Below are positions 8,547-15,086 of a stretch of DNA of 25,103 bases, one piece after another. Made by a program: the position numbers and the translations under genes. The notes below the pieces were generated by a model that was not told the DNA's origin, did no database searches, and saw only the letters and a list, made by a program, of their open reading frames with translations. The stretch's first letter is position 1; the number at the start of each line of letters is the position of its first letter. Origin of the DNA: an uncultured Porphyromonas sp. (GTDB lineage Bacteria > Bacteroidota > Bacteroidia > Bacteroidales > Porphyromonadaceae); contig CABQOJ010000002.1 in NCBI GenBank assembly GCA_902465775.1, positions 1-25,103 on the forward strand, written 5' to 3'.

Positions 8547-9848
8547 ATGAGAATCCTATCAATTCAGACATATTGCCTCCTCCTTGTAGCGATCCTTTTC
8601 TGTGCATGCCAGGAAGAGCCTCACATCTCAGAAGATCCAAATCAGGGTCAGGGACAGCAAGAGGTAGACCCCTCACGCGACCCTAGCGTTGTAGCTCAAG
8701 AAGCAGCACTGCTGAAGCTCCTAGGTAAAGATGCGGGGATAGCCTTTTCTACAACTATGCAGCCTGGAGATACCATATCCATCGGACTAGAGGCTCGCGG
8801 AGCTCTGCAGATAGAGGGTATGGAGCCTTCCCAATATCCATCTCGATACCCCGATAAGAAAGAATGGACTTGCTACACAATTACTGACACGGCTGTGGTT
8901 GTCAAAGGGGATGTGCGCACACTCAAATTACTGGAAATGCCGATCAAGGCTATCGTCACATCCCAAGCGCCCAACCTAGAGCAGTGCGCTATAGTTATGT
9001 CATCACCGCTCTCAGAGCTAGATCTGTCGCACAACAAGCAGCTACAGTCTATAGACATGCGTCATGTCAGACAGCTCCGTTGGATCGCACTACCCCAATC
9101 CCCCACCTTCAAGATGTGTGACCTATCAGACTGCTCGTCTCTAAGCAAGATTGACTTTACTGGGTGTGAGAAGATAGAGGCTATAGACCTTACAAACACT
9201 GCAGTGTCACAGCTAGACTTAACAAACAATGTCGAGCTCAGGATATTGTATCTAGCTCGTACACCCTGTCCATTGCCTAGTTTAAAGCATCTAAAGCACC
9301 TAGAGGATCTGTGGATAGAGGAAAAAGGGCTCTTCACCCTAGACGTTACAGACCTCCCCGAGTCTTTGATCTTTTTGAATATCCGATGCAATAGAGTATC
9401 GGGAGTCTTGGACCTATCTCACCTCAAGAAGCTAGAGATGTGTACCTGCAATGACAATCTGATCACCGAGCTTAAACTACATCATGTGCCTACGCAGCTT
9501 TGGGCTCACAACAATCAGTTGACACAGATAGAAGTCCTAACTAACGAGACGCCTGACTACGTCAAGTGGAGTGAGGAGTTAGAAGGTCTTCCCTGCCTAT
9601 CTCTCTACAACAACAGACTGTCGTCAGAAGTTACCAGTCAGCTTGCCAGCAAGCTCTTCGTTATCGAAAAGCCCACTTTTGGCATGGCCATCATCGCCTC
9701 TAGGGCTAGCTCGTTTGAGAAATACTCATTCTCTGGAAACTCTTTTGACCCTACAACCCTCGAAGAAATAAAGAGTAAAGGGTGGCAGCTCTGGGGCATC
9801 ACAACAAACGAGTTTGGCGGTGGAGGTATGGATCCAATTAACTACTAG
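8547..9848 (+). CDS. Leucine-rich-repeat lipoprotein (433 aa)
   Basis: The ATG at 8547 is chosen over 8499 because it gives a clean lipoprotein signal, MRILSIQTYCLLLVAILFCAC, with Cys21 after the lipobox LFCA. The earlier start adds 16 residues before it with no function. Residues 28-45 are a flexible Gln/Asp/Pro linker. Residues about 60-150 form a beta domain, and about 150-330 is a leucine-rich-repeat array: LSELDLSHNKQLQSIDM, LSKIDFTGCEKIEAIDL, VSQLDLTNNVELRILYL, LDLSHLKKLEMCTCNDN. The last 100 residues are unrecognised, with a glycine run near the end. Without a T9SS tail, it is probably anchored in the outer membrane. It resembles the LRR segment of the preceding cargo and may bind the same class of ligand. 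A weak -7 box (GACATTTG, 8472-8479) may give it its own promoter. Confidence 0.8.
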   Translation: MRILSIQTYCLLLVAILFCACQEEPHISEDPNQGQGQQEVDPSRDPSVVAQEAALLKLLGKDAGIAFSTTMQPGDTISIGLEARGALQIEGMEPSQYPSRYPDKKEWTCYTITDTAVVVKGDVRTLKLLEMPIKAIVTSQAPNLEQCAIVMSSPLSELDLSHNKQLQSIDMRHVRQLRWIALPQSPTFKMCDLSDCSSLSKIDFTGCEKIEAIDLTNTAVSQLDLTNNVELRILYLARTPCPLPSLKHLKHLEDLWIEEKGLFTLDVTDLPESLIFLNIRCNRVSGVLDLSHLKKLEMCTCNDNLITELKLHHVPTQLWAHNNQLTQIEVLTNETPDYVKWSEELEGLPCLSLYNNRLSSEVTSQLASKLFVIEKPTFGMAIIASRASSFEKYSFSGNSFDPTTLEEIKSKGWQLWGITTNEFGGGGMDPINY

Positions 9849-9870
9849 CAAGCAAAGTGTAGCCTATACG

Positions 9871-9979
9871 CCGCAAATTTAATGAGTAGCGACCCTACGC
9901 ACGTGACCTGTCACATGTGTAGGGTCGCACGATTACTGTCTAGCGGACTACTCGTCTCATCAGATCACTCAATTTGCGG
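9871..9979. repeat. Nested inverted-repeat element (outer stem plus inner hairpin)
   Basis: The outer arms are CCGCAAATTTAATGAG at 9871-9886 and CTCAATTTGCGG at 9968-9979. They pair over 9 bp (CCGCAAATT/AATTTGCGG) plus 3 bp (GAG/CTC), with a 4-base bulge. Inside lies the 19-bp inner hairpin at 9889-9928. In transcripts of either strand, both ends and the middle could fold into one compact RNA of about 109 nt. It could be a small RNA, a short palindromic mobile element, or the 3' structure of the LRR lipoprotein mRNA. Confidence 0.5.
9889..9928 (+). terminator. 19-bp hairpin after the LRR lipoprotein gene
   Basis: GCGACCCTACGCACGTGAC pairs with GTCACATGTGTAGGGTCGC across a 2-base loop; as RNA this is 19 pairs with one G-U and one mismatch. 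It lies 41 bases after the stop of the upstream gene and has no run of T on either side. It is probably the transcription end or an RNA-stabilising structure, and it is also the core of the larger element at 9871-9979. Confidence 0.5.
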
Positions 9980-9993
9980 GATTAAAGACAGTG

Positions 9994-10001
9994 CAAAGGT
10001 A
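9994..10001 (-). promoter_or_regulatory. Minus-strand -7 promoter box
   Basis: Read on the minus strand this is TACCTTTG, an exact TAnnTTTG match set in the typical context TTACCTTTGCAC. No TTTG lies at -33. A transcript from here would run straight through the nested inverted-repeat element at 9979-9871 and meets no minus-strand gene before 10 kb, so if active it would make a small non-coding RNA or antisense to the LRR lipoprotein gene. Confidence 0.35.
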
Positions 10002-10230
10002 ATAGCTGCGACAGTCAGATCTGCACTCTAGTGTACTCAAGATCCGTCTGTAGTCTGCAGACGTTTCAACAGTCCACAAAGAAGAACGACAAAACAACCA
10101 GTCCAAACCTGTAGGACACAAAAATCGCTACCCAACCCCTACAGCTCATGGCCAGTAGCTATTACACGAACACTTCCATGAAACTAGGGTACGGGTATAC
10201 ATGAGCGCTATCTATTTTGACAGAAAACCT

Positions 10231-10238
10231 TACATTTG
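10231..10238 (+). promoter_or_regulatory. -7 promoter box for the Omp28-like cargo gene
   Basis: TACATTTG matches the Bacteroidota -7 consensus TAnnTTTG exactly and lies 132 bases before the ATG at 10371. A TTTG at 10216-10219 is only 11 bases upstream, too close for the usual 19-21 spacing, so the -33 element is unclear. The resulting leader of about 125 bases contains short GC-rich inverted stretches but no riboswitch I recognise. Confidence 0.4.
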
Positions 10239-10370
10239 CCTCCACAAGACATCTTCGTACTAAGATGAGGATGGCTTAAGACTACCTCTCTCTCGGTAGA
10301 GCGAGTAGGAGCCTCGGGCTTTACTCTTCAGTATCATGCGAAGACCACACCTTTTCAAACACTCTATCTT

Positions 10371-12275
10371 ATGAAACGAATGACTACTCTATGGAGCTAC
10401 CTCCTAACCCTCTTACTGGCAGTCACGATGAGTGCAGCGCAAGAGCCATCGGCACAGAGTCTGCTACGCTCGGAGGCTCCCACATCGCTACGTGCTGACA
10501 AGACGCTGTCAGGCTTTGGTTATGCAGATCGCAATGCGACAAAGTTTAACTATATAGGTACCAAGAAGGATCTAGGGTCCTTCCTCTCTGAGTATATCAA
10601 GCTACCTGATGTAGGAGCCAACAAGATTACTAAAATCTCCTTTCCCGCAAATAAAGCCGATGCAGGAAACAGCTATATCATCATACTATCAGAGGATGGC
10701 AATACAACTCTCTATCAGCAGAAGTGTAGCATCATCCAGGGTGTCAATGAGATCGAACTCACGAAGCCCTTTGTCACAGAGGCGGGCAAGCGCTATCTAG
10801 TCGGCTTTGCTACGAAACCATTAGGTATAGACGATAAAGACTTTGCAGTCCTCCCCTTTGACTTTGGATTAGATATTGAAGGGACTTCTTACTATGCGAG
10901 CACGATAGCACCTTACCCCTCAGAGGATAACGATGCCTTTACCCTTAAGACCCCAAAGGGCTTAGGATCTGCTTGTATCTTCGTTACTCTTGAGGAGGAG
11001 ACGAGGCTACAAACCTTAGCTTACATCATGAATGTGTCGGGTACGTTTGACCCTGCGGAAAAGGGGAAGAACATCACGACTAGATTCACAGTGCGCAATA
11101 TCGGTGTGACTGACATCACATCCTTTGACCTGACCTATCAGTTTGGTACGGGGGAGGTTAAGACGATACCCTATAGCCTCAAGACAAAGCTGGAGAGTGG
11201 GAAGACGGGTTATTATGCCTTTGATATTCCTGCAGAGGGTGACGCTCTTGGTGCAGTACACTTTGCTGTAGCGAAGGTCAATGGGGAGACTAACTTCTTT
11301 GCGAATCGACGTCTTGATCTGCCCTTCCGTATTGGAGATACTGAAGCAAATGCCATCCAGAGGGAGACTGTCCTAGTCGAGAGATTTACAGCAGAGTGGT
11401 GTACCTTCTGTCCAGGAGCGGACCCGTTTGTCAATGCTGCAGTCAGGAGTCTCAGTGATGCGGGTCTTCGTGTCAGCTATGTGGGGCATCACTTAGGCGA
11501 CGATTTTGCACTGCCAGAGAGCTCACAGATATCCAGTTACTTCCAGGGCAAAGGTATCCCAGCAATGGCTATCAATCGTGCTCCTCAAGGGCAGATCTCT
11601 CTTCTTATGCACCCTAGCAACTTTCAGGCGTCCTACTGGACCAAGAAACTGTTGGATGAGAAGCGGGGCGTCCGGATAGACAAAATTGAGCAGACGATCA
11701 CAGGAGACAAGCTCCAGGTCGTCGTCAGTGGCGTGGCCTTCCAGAGGACCTTCGACCCCGAAAATCTATACCTGACGGTGATCCTTACAGAAGACAATGT
11801 CGCTGCTATAAAACAGCTTAATGGAGGAGCAAACTATAAGCACGATGCACTCCCTCGTCTCTTCCTGACCGATGCCTTTGGGGATCACTTGCGCCCTGCA
11901 GCTGATGGCTCTTTTACCATGACTCTAGAGGGTACGCTAGATGCTAAGTGGAAGAGAGAGCAGTGTAAAGTGGTAGCTTTCGCTCATGACAATCTCAAGA
12001 GCAGTCTCATGAGTAGACGTAATGTGTATACCGCTGAGAGTACTTATCTAGGCGTTTCTCTTGCCAACGAACCTGTAGCTCCAGCTCAGGCTCCAGTGGT
12101 CTCTGCCGAGGATGGCTATCTGAGCATCGTGGGAGATGTGGACTACTTCGAGCTTTATGATATGTCTGGAGCTCTTGTCACGACGACCGTCGGGACAAGA
12201 CTGGAGCCTGGCGTTTATGTGATCCGTATCTTTAATGATCTACGTGCCTATACCTCCAAAGTGATCGTTCGCTAG
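10371..12275 (+). CDS. Omp28-like thioredoxin-fold T9SS cargo (634 aa)
   Basis: A signal peptide covers residues 1 to about 23 (LLTLLLAVTMSAA). Residues 45-210 form a beta-sandwich-like domain and 212-320 a second Ig-like domain (TRFTVRNIGVTDITSFDLTYQ). From about 333 there is a thioredoxin-fold Omp28 domain with ERFTAEWCTFCPGA, so Cys344 and Cys347 form the CxxC, and GKGIPAMAINR supplies the cis-proline loop. The last 60 or so residues are a T9SS sorting domain (DYFELYDMSGALV, LEPGVYVIRI). It should be exported to the cell surface. Omp28-family proteins are outer-membrane or extracellular proteins of poorly known function; thiol-disulfide activity is inferred from the CxxC. It is probably a single-gene unit that converges on the minus-strand operon containing related proteins. 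Confidence 0.82.
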   Translation: MKRMTTLWSYLLTLLLAVTMSAAQEPSAQSLLRSEAPTSLRADKTLSGFGYADRNATKFNYIGTKKDLGSFLSEYIKLPDVGANKITKISFPANKADAGNSYIIILSEDGNTTLYQQKCSIIQGVNEIELTKPFVTEAGKRYLVGFATKPLGIDDKDFAVLPFDFGLDIEGTSYYASTIAPYPSEDNDAFTLKTPKGLGSACIFVTLEEETRLQTLAYIMNVSGTFDPAEKGKNITTRFTVRNIGVTDITSFDLTYQFGTGEVKTIPYSLKTKLESGKTGYYAFDIPAEGDALGAVHFAVAKVNGETNFFANRRLDLPFRIGDTEANAIQRETVLVERFTAEWCTFCPGADPFVNAAVRSLSDAGLRVSYVGHHLGDDFALPESSQISSYFQGKGIPAMAINRAPQGQISLLMHPSNFQASYWTKKLLDEKRGVRIDKIEQTITGDKLQVVVSGVAFQRTFDPENLYLTVILTEDNVAAIKQLNGGANYKHDALPRLFLTDAFGDHLRPAADGSFTMTLEGTLDAKWKREQCKVVAFAHDNLKSSLMSRRNVYTAESTYLGVSLANEPVAPAQAPVVSAEDGYLSIVGDVDYFELYDMSGALVTTTVGTRLEPGVYVIRIFNDLRAYTSKVIVR

Positions 12276-12287
12276 TTGTGCGATAGC

Positions 12288-12362
12288 TTCTGCTCGTATA
12301 GGTATGAGCAGAATAAAGGCAGACCACCGAGACACACTGGAGCGTCTCGATGGTCTGCCTTT
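12288..12362. terminator. Bidirectional terminator between convergent genes (two hairpins)
   Basis: The first hairpin is TTCTGCTC / GAGCAGAA at 12288-12313. The second is AAAGGCAGACCA at 12315-12326 with TGGTCTGCCTTT at 12351-12362, extended inward by GAGAC/GTCTC. It is flanked by A on one side and T on the other, so it can work in both directions. It lies just after the stop of the plus-strand cargo gene and in front of the end of the minus-strand operon. Confidence 0.8.
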
Positions 12363-12376
12363 GTTAGTTGCTTGCG

Positions 12377-12408
12377 TTACGAGGGCACCGCTGGGGTGCC
12401 CATCGTAA
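12377..12408 (-). terminator. Hairpin at the 3' end of the minus-strand redox operon
   Basis: TTACGAGGGCACC at 12377-12389 pairs with GGTGCCCATCGTAA at 12395-12408, 13 bp with one bulged base and a 5-base loop. It lies 16 bases beyond the stop codon of the last gene of the minus-strand operon, so it probably forms the 3' end of that mRNA together with the next hairpins. Confidence 0.65.
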
Positions 12409-12423
12409 GCTTGTCAGGGTGCC

Positions 12424-14157
12424 TTACTTGATGATAAGTGGACGGAAGACTACCTCACCCTCTAGCGAGGTGATGCGTGCTATATAGCGTCCTGCGGGTA
12501 GCTGTGCGAGGGCTATCGTGGTGCTCTCACCCGTAGCTTGCGTCGTGGAGAGCATCGTGCCATCGGTAGCAAAGAGCTCGATGGTGCTGCCGACACGTGT
12601 GCGGACGGTGACATAGTCACTGGCGGGGTTCGGGTAGAGAGTCGTCTCTAGGCTTAGCGTAGGAGCCTCTACATCGGTCTTGCCATCCATGGTGACACGT
12701 AGCTGGTCTACACCGATACCACTTTCTCCGTTGACTACAGGGACTAGAGAGAGGAGTATCGTCTTACCCTTGTAAGCAGATAGATCTGCAGAGATGAGTT
12801 TCCAGCCAGATTTCTTTGGGCTTTGAGGTTCTAGTAGCTCTACAGGTGTGCCATTGAGCTCAGAGACCATGACCTTGAGCTGATCAGCTCTCGGAGCACC
12901 AAAGACGCTCATAATATAGCAAGAGAAGGTTGGCTTTGCGGCATCGGCTGGTATGAGCATAGGTGCGGAGAGAAGCTCGTTCTTGGGCTTGATCTTTTGC
13001 ATACCGAAGCTAGCTTCACCTTTATTATTTACCATAGCTGAGACAGGTAAGACGGTTCCCCAAGAGATCAGGAGGTCTGCACTATTCTCAGCACCTGGCT
13101 TATAACTATTATCTGTGAAGCTAAGTCCAAGACGCGCCAAAAATCCGCCACCCATATAGGAGTCAAAGCCAAATCCGTCGCCGTCGTGATCGATAGATCT
13201 CCATCCCTTGTCGAGCTGCTCTTTATTGTCCATGCCACAGAAGAAGGGATAGCTGGAGATAGGCTCAGATACGGTGATGGTTGCCTTGCCTGTGGTGCTC
13301 CCGTTCTCATTAGTTACGGTAGCCTCAATCTCGTAGGAGCCAACCTTGCTGGCAGCTATCGTGTACTCGGTGTCGGTCACCTTGGTGAGGGTAAGTTCTT
13401 TTGGAGCGTTCCATACAACATTGGTGACGGGGACCAAGCTCTCGTAGTTGAGTCTCATCGTGCGGGTCTCTCCGACATAGAGTGCTGTCGGATCTGCAAA
13501 ACGCACAGCCTTAGGCTTGTCTTTCTTAGTCGCAAAGAGGTCCAAAAGCTCTGCAAACGCCTTGAACTCTGTATCCTTTGTCATTACCTCATCTATACAG
13601 TGAACCCACTTATTGCCTGGACCGATGAGGACTAGTGTAGGGAATCCAACTATTCCGATGTTCAGTGTGGAAAACATCTTTTTGTCCGAGATGACGGGAT
13701 AGGGGACAGGGTTGCCCTTGCTGTCTTTGGTCCAATCCTTACCATTAGCCTGGATCTTGCTCTTAGAGGCACCCTGAGCCTCAACCCAGAAGAGCTCAAT
13801 CTGATTCGTACCCGCAGGGCCGAACTTGGAATAGAGTTGCTCCAAGACACCACTGGAGTGGAGAGCCCAGCAGGGAGGACACCACACAGCAGAGAAGTCA
13901 ATCATGATTGCTTTGCCAGACTTGAAGATCTCATCGATGTTGTACTCCTTGCCGTTGATATCCTTGGCAACATACTGTGAAGTAGCGAGCTTGTAAAACC
14001 AGTGATTAGTTTGACCAGCTCGGAGCTGTGATGCTCCGCTGGGGGTAGAGCTCTCCACGAGCGGGAGATTTTGCTGTGCCGTAGCTTGAGTCGCTGGTAG
14101 GAGCATGCCTCCAACGAGTGTGATGCTTAGCGCTAAGCGTGTAATTAGTTTATTCAT
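12424..14157 (-). CDS. Thioredoxin / Ig / cleaved-adhesin T9SS cargo, HBP35-like (577 aa)
   Basis: A signal peptide covers 1 to about 28. Residues 55-210 are a TlpA/thioredoxin-like domain with DFSAVWCPPCWAL (Cys93, Cys96) and a cis-proline loop GFPTLVLIG (Pro173). Residues 218-298 are an Ig-like domain. Residues 300-495 look like a choice-of-anchor-J / cleaved-adhesin domain of the kind found in gingipain adhesin regions, with GWRSIDHDGDGFGF (a likely Ca-binding DxDGDG loop). The last 75 residues are a canonical type-A T9SS sorting domain with LYPNPASDYVTV and LPAGRYIARI. A thioredoxin domain plus T9SS tail is also the layout of the P. gingivalis hemin-binding protein HBP35, but this protein is longer and heme binding is not shown. 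It is the last gene of the operon, 42 bases after the Omp28 lipoprotein. Confidence 0.85.
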   Translation of the reverse strand: MNKLITRLALSITLVGGMLLPATQATAQQNLPLVESSTPSGASQLRAGQTNHWFYKLATSQYVAKDINGKEYNIDEIFKSGKAIMIDFSAVWCPPCWALHSSGVLEQLYSKFGPAGTNQIELFWVEAQGASKSKIQANGKDWTKDSKGNPVPYPVISDKKMFSTLNIGIVGFPTLVLIGPGNKWVHCIDEVMTKDTEFKAFAELLDLFATKKDKPKAVRFADPTALYVGETRTMRLNYESLVPVTNVVWNAPKELTLTKVTDTEYTIAASKVGSYEIEATVTNENGSTTGKATITVSEPISSYPFFCGMDNKEQLDKGWRSIDHDGDGFGFDSYMGGGFLARLGLSFTDNSYKPGAENSADLLISWGTVLPVSAMVNNKGEASFGMQKIKPKNELLSAPMLIPADAAKPTFSCYIMSVFGAPRADQLKVMVSELNGTPVELLEPQSPKKSGWKLISADLSAYKGKTILLSLVPVVNGESGIGVDQLRVTMDGKTDVEAPTLSLETTLYPNPASDYVTVRTRVGSTIELFATDGTMLSTTQATGESTTIALAQLPAGRYIARITSLEGEVVFRPLIIK

Positions 14158-14199
14158 AAGTTATTCTGTTTGACTTGTTGTTGAGCTTTTGCTTTCTAG

Positions 14200-15045
14200 T
14201 TATTTCGTTGGGTTGCCTTTGAGTGGGGCCTTGGCGACCTCGTAGACCTCGCCAGTCTTGTGGTCGTAGAGGATAGCGACGACGGAGCAGTGGTCGGGCA
14301 CGATGACCTTGCGCTCGATGGCGCTGGTCTTGTCGTAGCTCTGACCGAGCTGGTAAGGCTCCCCGTCAATGCCGTTGAGCGTCTGACGGAAGATGTGATT
14401 GTGCTGATGGTTTTCCTTGAGTCCAGATCCGAAGTACTGGGGAGCTATGATGTCGTCCTCGATGAGCCAGAGCTGTAGGTATAGCTCGGGCGCTGTCCCT
14501 TGGGTAGCTGGGTCCAGTGCCGTAGCGGTGCAGCGGGTCGTTACCTTGCGGTCGATCTCGGAGACCTGCAGATCGATCTTGTAGAGCTGCGGAAGTTCAC
14601 GTACCGCTTGCATCTCGCCAGGCCACTGTGTAGGGCTGGGGCTAAAGGGCTTGTTGCTGTTGCTGGGGAGTGGACGACGATTGAAGGTAGCGAAGGGCAA
14701 GGAGCCTCCCGCCTGGAGTCGCTCGAAGTAGGTCTTTGCCTCGGGACTATATAGTTCCTTGGGATCAACCTGAGGATCCGTACCGACCCTGGCATCGTTG
14801 CTTCCGTGAAGCGCTACGATGACGACCTTGTCCCCATGGGCTTCGGCAACCTTGGTGATCATCTTGGCAGCGCCTGGGCAGTTGATACAGCGCACACCGC
14901 TGTAGTCTTCGATGAGTACGGCGCGACCGCTGGTGGTCTCGATCTCATTGGGGATAAGTCGCTCACTTTCTGGCATAGGCTTGCAAGAGACCATGAGGAG
15001 CAGGGCTAGAGCGGAGAGGATGGTATAGCGTATAGATAGTTTCAT
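14200..15045 (-). CDS. Omp28-family lipoprotein with CxxC (281 aa)
   Basis: The start at 15045 (MKLSIRYTIL) is preferred to 15159 because it gives a lipoprotein signal ending LLLMVSC, with Cys21 lipidated; the longer form would bury this behind 38 unrelated residues and overlap the upstream gene. The mature part contains VLIEDYSGVRCINCPGAAK, an Omp28-type thioredoxin motif with Cys53 and Cys56, then VIVALHGSND and a LPFATFNRR segment in the cis-proline position. Residues 165-281 form a beta domain of the Omp28 type. The predicted location is the outer membrane, on the periplasmic or surface face. It lies 41 bases after the DUF6029 barrel gene in the same operon. The catalytic role (reductase, oxidase or chaperone) cannot be told. 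Confidence 0.8.
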   Translation of the reverse strand: MKLSIRYTILSALALLLMVSCKPMPESERLIPNEIETTSGRAVLIEDYSGVRCINCPGAAKMITKVAEAHGDKVVIVALHGSNDARVGTDPQVDPKELYSPEAKTYFERLQAGGSLPFATFNRRPLPSNSNKPFSPSPTQWPGEMQAVRELPQLYKIDLQVSEIDRKVTTRCTATALDPATQGTAPELYLQLWLIEDDIIAPQYFGSGLKENHQHNHIFRQTLNGIDGEPYQLGQSYDKTSAIERKVIVPDHCSVVAILYDHKTGEVYEVAKAPLKGNPTK

Positions 15046-15086
15046 CTCAATGTTGTAGTCAAATGCGTGAATGACGTGGCGGAGCG

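Larger units (their letters stand above)
9849..10370. other. 522-base non-coding region
   Basis: No open frame here looks like a gene. It contains a nested inverted-repeat element (9871-9979), a -7 promoter box on the minus strand (9994-10001), a small hairpin CGTCTG / CAGACG at 10045-10063 followed by TTTC, and a -7 box for the downstream gene (10231-10238). The remainder, 10064-10220, is A/C-rich and unrecognised. Confidence 0.55.

Noticed and set aside
10239..10370. Riboswitch or leader peptide before the Omp28-like cargo
   Set aside because: Only short GC-rich complementary stretches are visible and no known aptamer core or short coding frame with a start signal.
13186..13635. Plus-strand open frame of 149 codons inside the thioredoxin-adhesin gene
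   Set aside because: Antisense to a clear Ig/adhesin domain; no motif and no start context, so a shadow frame.
14260..15009. Several plus-strand frames (67-84 codons) over the Omp28 lipoprotein gene
   Set aside because: All are antisense to a gene with a clear lipobox and CxxC motif, and none has a domain or signal.
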